A stretch of 64,000 bases of DNA from Rhodococcus sp. B50 (lineage in GTDB: Bacteria; Actinomycetota; Actinomycetes; Mycobacteriales; Mycobacteriaceae): positions 4,281,480 to 4,345,479 of the forward strand of contig NZ_WPAG02000002.1 in NCBI RefSeq assembly GCF_013602415.1, in the 5' to 3' direction. A program made the translations under genes and the position numbers. This document shows, piece by piece, positions 60,365 to 64,000 of the stretch (positions are counted from its first letter, which is position 1; each line of letters begins with the position of its first letter). Under the pieces are notes generated by a model, which had not been told where the DNA came from, made no database searches, and saw nothing but the letters and a program-made list of their open reading frames with translations.

Positions 60365-61717
60365 CTACTGTGCAGATGCCTCTCCGGAAGCGATGACCGC
60401 GTGGAATTGTTCGTGCAGCGCATCTTCGAGATCGTCGATCTCGGGGACGAGATCGGGATCGACGGTGATCGTCACGCTCAGCGTGCCGGCATACGACAGT
60501 GCCACGAAGGCGACTCCGATGTTTCCCGTACTGACGATCATCGGAACGATCGAGGCGACCGGGGCCCCGGCCACGCTAACGGGTGATGACGGTCCCGGCA
60601 GGTCGGACAGAAAAGAATTGACCAGATGTTGGCGGTTCACGAACCAGTGGAACGCCCCGACTGCAGCGAGAATCCGGAAGAGCGGTCCCATCAGCGCAGC
60701 GGACAGACCTCGGATGGTCGACTTCTGTGCGCGCGTACGGCGGGAGACCGAAACCAGTCGCTGCTGCGCGGTTCCTTCCAGTGGCACCCGGACGGGCATG
60801 ACGCCCACCCGATTGCCCAATTGCCCACGCGTGGCCGCGGTGCGGGCGGACACCGGTACCGAGATGACCAGTTCGGACGGGAACTCGCGACGCGTGTGCA
60901 GGACCGTGGCCAGGGCACCACTGACGGCGACCAGCAGCACATCGTTGACGGTCGCGTGCCATCGTCGTCCCGTCCGACGGACGGTGTCCAGATCCACCTC
61001 GACCGTCCTGAGCGCACGGCGAGTACCGGTAGGCGCATTGAACGAACATCGAGGAGCACGTCCGCCGGAGCCTCGTCCGAGTTCCGCCCACGCATCGGGA
61101 AGACGGGCGACGGCCTGCGGAACTCGTCGCAACATGTGCAGACGCCCGATGACGTTGTCGACGAGCAGTTCTCCGGTTCTCGGACTCGTGGAAGGTGGAG
61201 GAGTTTCGTACATGGGTGCTGCACTGTCCGCACCGTCGACGAGATGCGCGAGGATTGCCAGGCCACCGATCCCGTCGGCCAGGACGTGGTGCAGCACCAT
61301 CACCGTCGCCGTGTGTCCGCGCGGATCTGCGATGTCGGTGACGAGGAGCGCGCGCCACAGCGGCCGGGACCGAGGCAGGGGTCGGGTGAGGGTCTCCACG
61401 GCGAGCGCCATGGCGGCGTCCAGGTCGGCATCGGCCGGGCACCGCATCTGCGACAGGTGAGCATCGATGTCGAAGTGGTCGTCGTCGAACCAGTAAGGCC
61501 GCCCGAGTCCGGGTGCAGGTTCGATCAGGCGTTGCCGCAGGCGCCGGATGCCGGAGAGCCGCTCGGCGAAGGCGGCCCGCAGAGTCGCCGGATCCGAGGC
61601 ACCGTCGCCGGCGAAGAAGATCACGGCACCGACGTGCAGAGGGACCGGCCCGACGTCGGAGGCGAGTTCGGTCAGGTCGCCGGGGCCGATGCGGTCTATG
61701 CGGCTTGAATCCCACAC
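60365..61717 (-). CDS. Wax ester synthase/diacylglycerol acyltransferase (WS/DGAT)
   Basis: 450-residue acyltransferase that makes storage triacylglycerol or wax esters from acyl-CoA. The catalytic motif HHxxxDG appears as LHHVLADGIGG (about 145-155), and the C-terminal family motifs SDLPGP and NIGVAFVALSYAGTL are present. GTG 61717 was chosen (GAAGG just upstream). Rhodococci carry many such genes. With the thioesterase it suggests acyl-chain turnover between CoA pool and storage lipid. Confidence 0.9.
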   Translation of the reverse strand: MWDSSRIDRIGPGDLTELASDVGPVPLHVGAVIFFAGDGASDPATLRAAFAERLSGIRRLRQRLIEPAPGLGRPYWFDDDHFDIDAHLSQMRCPADADLDAAMALAVETLTRPLPRSRPLWRALLVTDIADPRGHTATVMVLHHVLADGIGGLAILAHLVDGADSAAPMYETPPPSTSPRTGELLVDNVIGRLHMLRRVPQAVARLPDAWAELGRGSGGRAPRCSFNAPTGTRRALRTVEVDLDTVRRTGRRWHATVNDVLLVAVSGALATVLHTRREFPSELVISVPVSARTAATRGQLGNRVGVMPVRVPLEGTAQQRLVSVSRRTRAQKSTIRGLSAALMGPLFRILAAVGAFHWFVNRQHLVNSFLSDLPGPSSPVSVAGAPVASIVPMIVSTGNIGVAFVALSYAGTLSVTITVDPDLVPEIDDLEDALHEQFHAVIASGEASAQ

Positions 61718-61937
61718 CCTTCGAGGATCGCAGACGGATGGCTCGGAAGAGCAACAACCGCGGCGCTTCGCGAATACCGGTCCCATCGGGGCGATGCCGC
61801 CACGACATCACCTCGTCGTCGGGCTCGCGCTGCCGACAATGCCCTATTGCTTACGGCGGAGTAGGGGAGCACTGTGGAACACGGGAAACGACCGGCGACG
61901 CCGTGTCGGCGCCGCCCCGAGGAGAGGGGTGCCGATC

Positions 61938-62558
61938 GTGTTTGCACGTTCGACCACCATTCACGCCCATCCGTCGTACATCGACTCCGGGATCAAACAC
62001 GTACGTGACATCGTCATGCCGGCACTGGCGGACATCGAAGGTTGTCTGGGGCTGTCCCTGCTGATCGATCGTGGTTCGGGCCGCTGCATCGCCACCAGTT
62101 CCTGGCGGGACGAAGATGCGTTGCGCGCCGGCGAAGGTGTGGTTCGCATGCTTCGAGACGAGGCAGCCAGGATGTTCCATGCTGCCACGGAGGTTTCGCA
62201 ATGGGAGATCGCCGTCATGCATCGCGATCATCATGCGACTCGTGGGGCCTGCTGCCGTGTCACCTGGGTCGAACTGGAACCGGACCGACTCGATCGTGGA
62301 GTGGACATGTGGAAGATGGCAGCGCTGCCGCGGATGGAGGAGCTGGAGGGCTTCTGCAGTGCCAGTCTGATGGTCGACCGCGCCACCGGTCGCGGGGTGT
62401 CCTCGCTGACTTTCGACAGCGCACAGACGATGGAGAGCAACAAAGACCACGTCGACGCCATCCGGGCCGAGGTGACTCACGCGGCAGGCGCGAAGGTGCT
62501 CGATACCGGTGAGTTCGAACTGGCCATCGCGCACCTGCACGTCCCCGAACTGGCCTGA
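61938..62558 (+). CDS. Tandem dimeric alpha-beta-barrel-type protein
   Basis: 206-residue protein with two similar halves, about 1-100 and 110-206. Each half carries a similar segment (GLSLLIDRGSGRCIATSSWR and ASLMVDRATGRGVSSLTF). This is the pattern of ferredoxin-like ABM-type folds fused in tandem, found in actinobacterial proteins without known role. GTG 61938 is preferred because GGAGAGGGG lies 8 nt upstream; GTG 61929 is an alternative. Confidence 0.7.
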   Translation: MFARSTTIHAHPSYIDSGIKHVRDIVMPALADIEGCLGLSLLIDRGSGRCIATSSWRDEDALRAGEGVVRMLRDEAARMFHAATEVSQWEIAVMHRDHHATRGACCRVTWVELEPDRLDRGVDMWKMAALPRMEELEGFCSASLMVDRATGRGVSSLTFDSAQTMESNKDHVDAIRAEVTHAAGAKVLDTGEFELAIAHLHVPELA

Positions 62559-62631
62559 ACCGCGACAAAGAATCTGGAAAATCGCCGCACTGCCGTGTAT
62601 TTCGTCGAATCGCCCGGACCGCGGCAGGGCG

Positions 62632-63156
62632 TCATCCGCCATGTGGTGTGCGGGCATCGTCGATATCGTGACGGTTCTGCAATGACGGCAGGATCCAGAA
62701 ACCGAAGAACATCACCATCGCGACGGCAGCTGCGACGATTCCGGTGGGCATATTCGCGACGAAGCTGAAGATCAGCAGGACGACGCCGACGATGGCCAGT
62801 CCCAGGACGGTGATACCTGCGATCGCCAGTCGTTGTCCGGTCGCGACGAGCGTGGCCAGAGCGTGCTGCCGGAACAACAACCGGTGCAGTCCGACGGGCG
62901 CGACCAGCAAGATCACTGCGGTCACCGAGAGGGCGACCGTGACCAGATAGATCACTTCTTGCACGTCCGACAGCTCCTCGAATCGTTGCTGGAACGGCAA
63001 TGTGAGCAGGAATCCGGTCAGGAGCTGAACTCCCGTCTGCACGACGCGCAGTTCCTGCAGCAGATGGTTCCAGTTGCGGTCGAGCCGCTGGGTGTCGGTT
63101 TCACCGCGCTCCCGGTAGTTCCATGCGGCGTCGTTGCGAGAGCCCGTGTCGTCCAT
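62632..63156 (-). CDS. DUF6328-like membrane protein
   Basis: 174-residue membrane protein with a charged N-terminus, the segment NWNHLLQELRVVQTGVQLLT, and four hydrophobic helices (GVQLLTGFLLTLPF, VIYLVTVALSVTAVILLVAP, IAGITVLGLAIVGVVLLIFS, GIVAAAVAMVMFFGFWILP). The layout fits the small DUF6328 family, of unknown function. It is divergent from the L,D-transpeptidase gene. Confidence 0.8.
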   Translation of the reverse strand: MDDTGSRNDAAWNYRERGETDTQRLDRNWNHLLQELRVVQTGVQLLTGFLLTLPFQQRFEELSDVQEVIYLVTVALSVTAVILLVAPVGLHRLLFRQHALATLVATGQRLAIAGITVLGLAIVGVVLLIFSFVANMPTGIVAAAVAMVMFFGFWILPSLQNRHDIDDARTPHGG

Positions 63157-63360
63157 ACACTGGCAATGCCCCCTTTTCGAGGTGATCGAACACGCTCGAC
63201 GCACCGGAGTCACACGAACGTGAAGCGCCGTGTGTTCCACCGACCTGGGCAAACCCCGGAACCGGGCGCTCTCGAATTGCCCCCTCGTTATCGTCCTGTA
63301 TCTAATGAACGGGTACGAGCACGCCGCGGAGGGGAACAGGACGCGGCGCACCGCTGAACG

Positions 63361-64000
63361 ATGGGTTGTGGAATGTTCGAAAAGCGAGCTTTGTCGAACC
63401 GTCGCCGCACGGGCCGCCGATCTGCGCAGGTCGGTGCTGCGCTTGTGGGCGCAGCCGCCGTGGCACTCGCCACTGCGGGTCCTGCGAGCGCGGCACCGCT
63501 GTGGCCCGGTGGGCCGGAGGTGCCGAGCGTCCAGGAGCTGATCGAAGGACTCACCCCGCCCGGGATGACGCCGCCGCAACTCCCGCCGCAGCTCGCTCCC
63601 GAGCCGGCCGCGCCGTTCTCCGCTCCGTCCGTCAACCCGTCGAACGGGGAGACGGTGGGTGTCGCGCAGCCGATCATCATCCGGTTCAACGAGGCCGTCG
63701 GAGATCGTGCGGCCGCTGAACGCGCCATCCGCATCACTTCGCAGCCGCCCGTCGACGGGCACTTCTACTGGGCGTCGAACACGCAGGTCCGATGGAAGCC
63801 GTTCGAGTTCTGGCCCGCGAACACCGCGGTCACCGTGAAGGCCGGCGACGCACAGTCGTCGTTCACCATCGGCGACGCGCTGGTGACGGTGGCCGACAAC
63901 AACACCAAGACCATCACCGTCACCCGCAATGGTGAGGTCGTCCGCACCATGCCGACGTCCTTCGGCAAGCCCGGTCACGACACCCCGAACGGGACGTACA
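63361..64000 (+). CDS. L,D-transpeptidase, N-terminal part (3' end outside window)
   Basis: Open frame running off the window end, 213 codons. A signal peptide (QVGAALVGAAAVALATAG, cleavage after ASA) is followed by a Pro-rich linker (PPGMTPPQLPPQLAPEP) and an Ig-like domain typical of mycobacterial L,D-transpeptidases (NPSNGETVGVAQPIIIRFNE). The start of the catalytic YkuD domain is seen (FGKPGHDTPNGTY); the catalytic Cys lies beyond the window. These enzymes make 3-3 peptidoglycan cross-links. ATG 63373 is an alternative start. Confidence 0.9.
   Translation, partial: MGCGMFEKRALSNRRRTGRRSAQVGAALVGAAAVALATAGPASAAPLWPGGPEVPSVQELIEGLTPPGMTPPQLPPQLAPEPAAPFSAPSVNPSNGETVGVAQPIIIRFNEAVGDRAAAERAIRITSQPPVDGHFYWASNTQVRWKPFEFWPANTAVTVKAGDAQSSFTIGDALVTVADNNTKTITVTRNGEVVRTMPTSFGKPGHDTPNGTY

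Overview
The window is high-GC, densely packed actinobacterial chromosome, most likely from Rhodococcus or a close mycolic-acid-containing relative. The supporting genes are a complete mce operon, FadE25- and FprB-type proteins, a mycothiol-synthase-like acetyltransferase, a WS/DGAT acyltransferase, a LigC/PrimPol pair and a secreted L,D-transpeptidase. I saw no rRNA, tRNA, CRISPR array, insertion sequence or phage gene.

Positions 1-32,140 form a catabolic island. It holds three closely related cytochromes P450, two of them paired with a [3Fe-4S] ferredoxin, and a ferredoxin:NADP reductase that probably feeds them. It also holds two paralogous Rieske-type oxygenase alpha subunits and one phthalate-dioxygenase-reductase-like partner. 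The remaining genes are three short-chain dehydrogenases, two aldehyde dehydrogenases, an OYE-type reductase, an alpha/beta hydrolase, two paralogous acyl-CoA synthetases, a tandem CaiB/BaiF CoA-transferase, an acyl-CoA dehydrogenase, an enoyl-CoA hydratase, an MFS transporter, a cell-wall hydrolase and three TetR regulators. The likely logic is oxidative attack, CoA activation and beta-oxidation-like degradation of a hydrophobic compound; the substrate cannot be read from sequence. Much of the island arose by duplication (P450, ferredoxin, TetR, FadD and Rieske genes).

Positions 32,426-42,200 are an mce lipid-import operon: ATPase, YrbE-A, YrbE-B, MceA-F and an Mce-associated protein. Its upstream region carries a degenerate copy of a promoter element found in front of three catabolic operons, which suggests that uptake and catabolism are controlled together. 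A small alarmone synthetase follows.

Positions 43,000-64,000 look like core genome. They include fadE25-fadB2 with a TetR gene and twin operators, a frameshifted DoxX-like gene, a third acyl-CoA synthetase divergent from a GAF-LuxR regulator, an exonuclease, ligC-primpol, an esterase, dodecin, a second FprB, an LLM flavoprotein, a GAF-ANTAR protein, a thioesterase, WS/DGAT, and an L,D-transpeptidase cut by the window end.

The most unusual observation is that one Rieske oxygenase paralogue (9647-10696) has lost exactly 40 codons. The missing segment contains all four [2Fe-2S] ligands, and it is bounded in the intact copy (14062-15231) by 8-bp direct repeats. Two shared non-coding elements also stand out. 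TTACAAAANNYGATTGACGT precedes three operons, with a weak fourth copy before mce. CTAAYTNNNNNAGATT lies before both oxygenases and the reductase.
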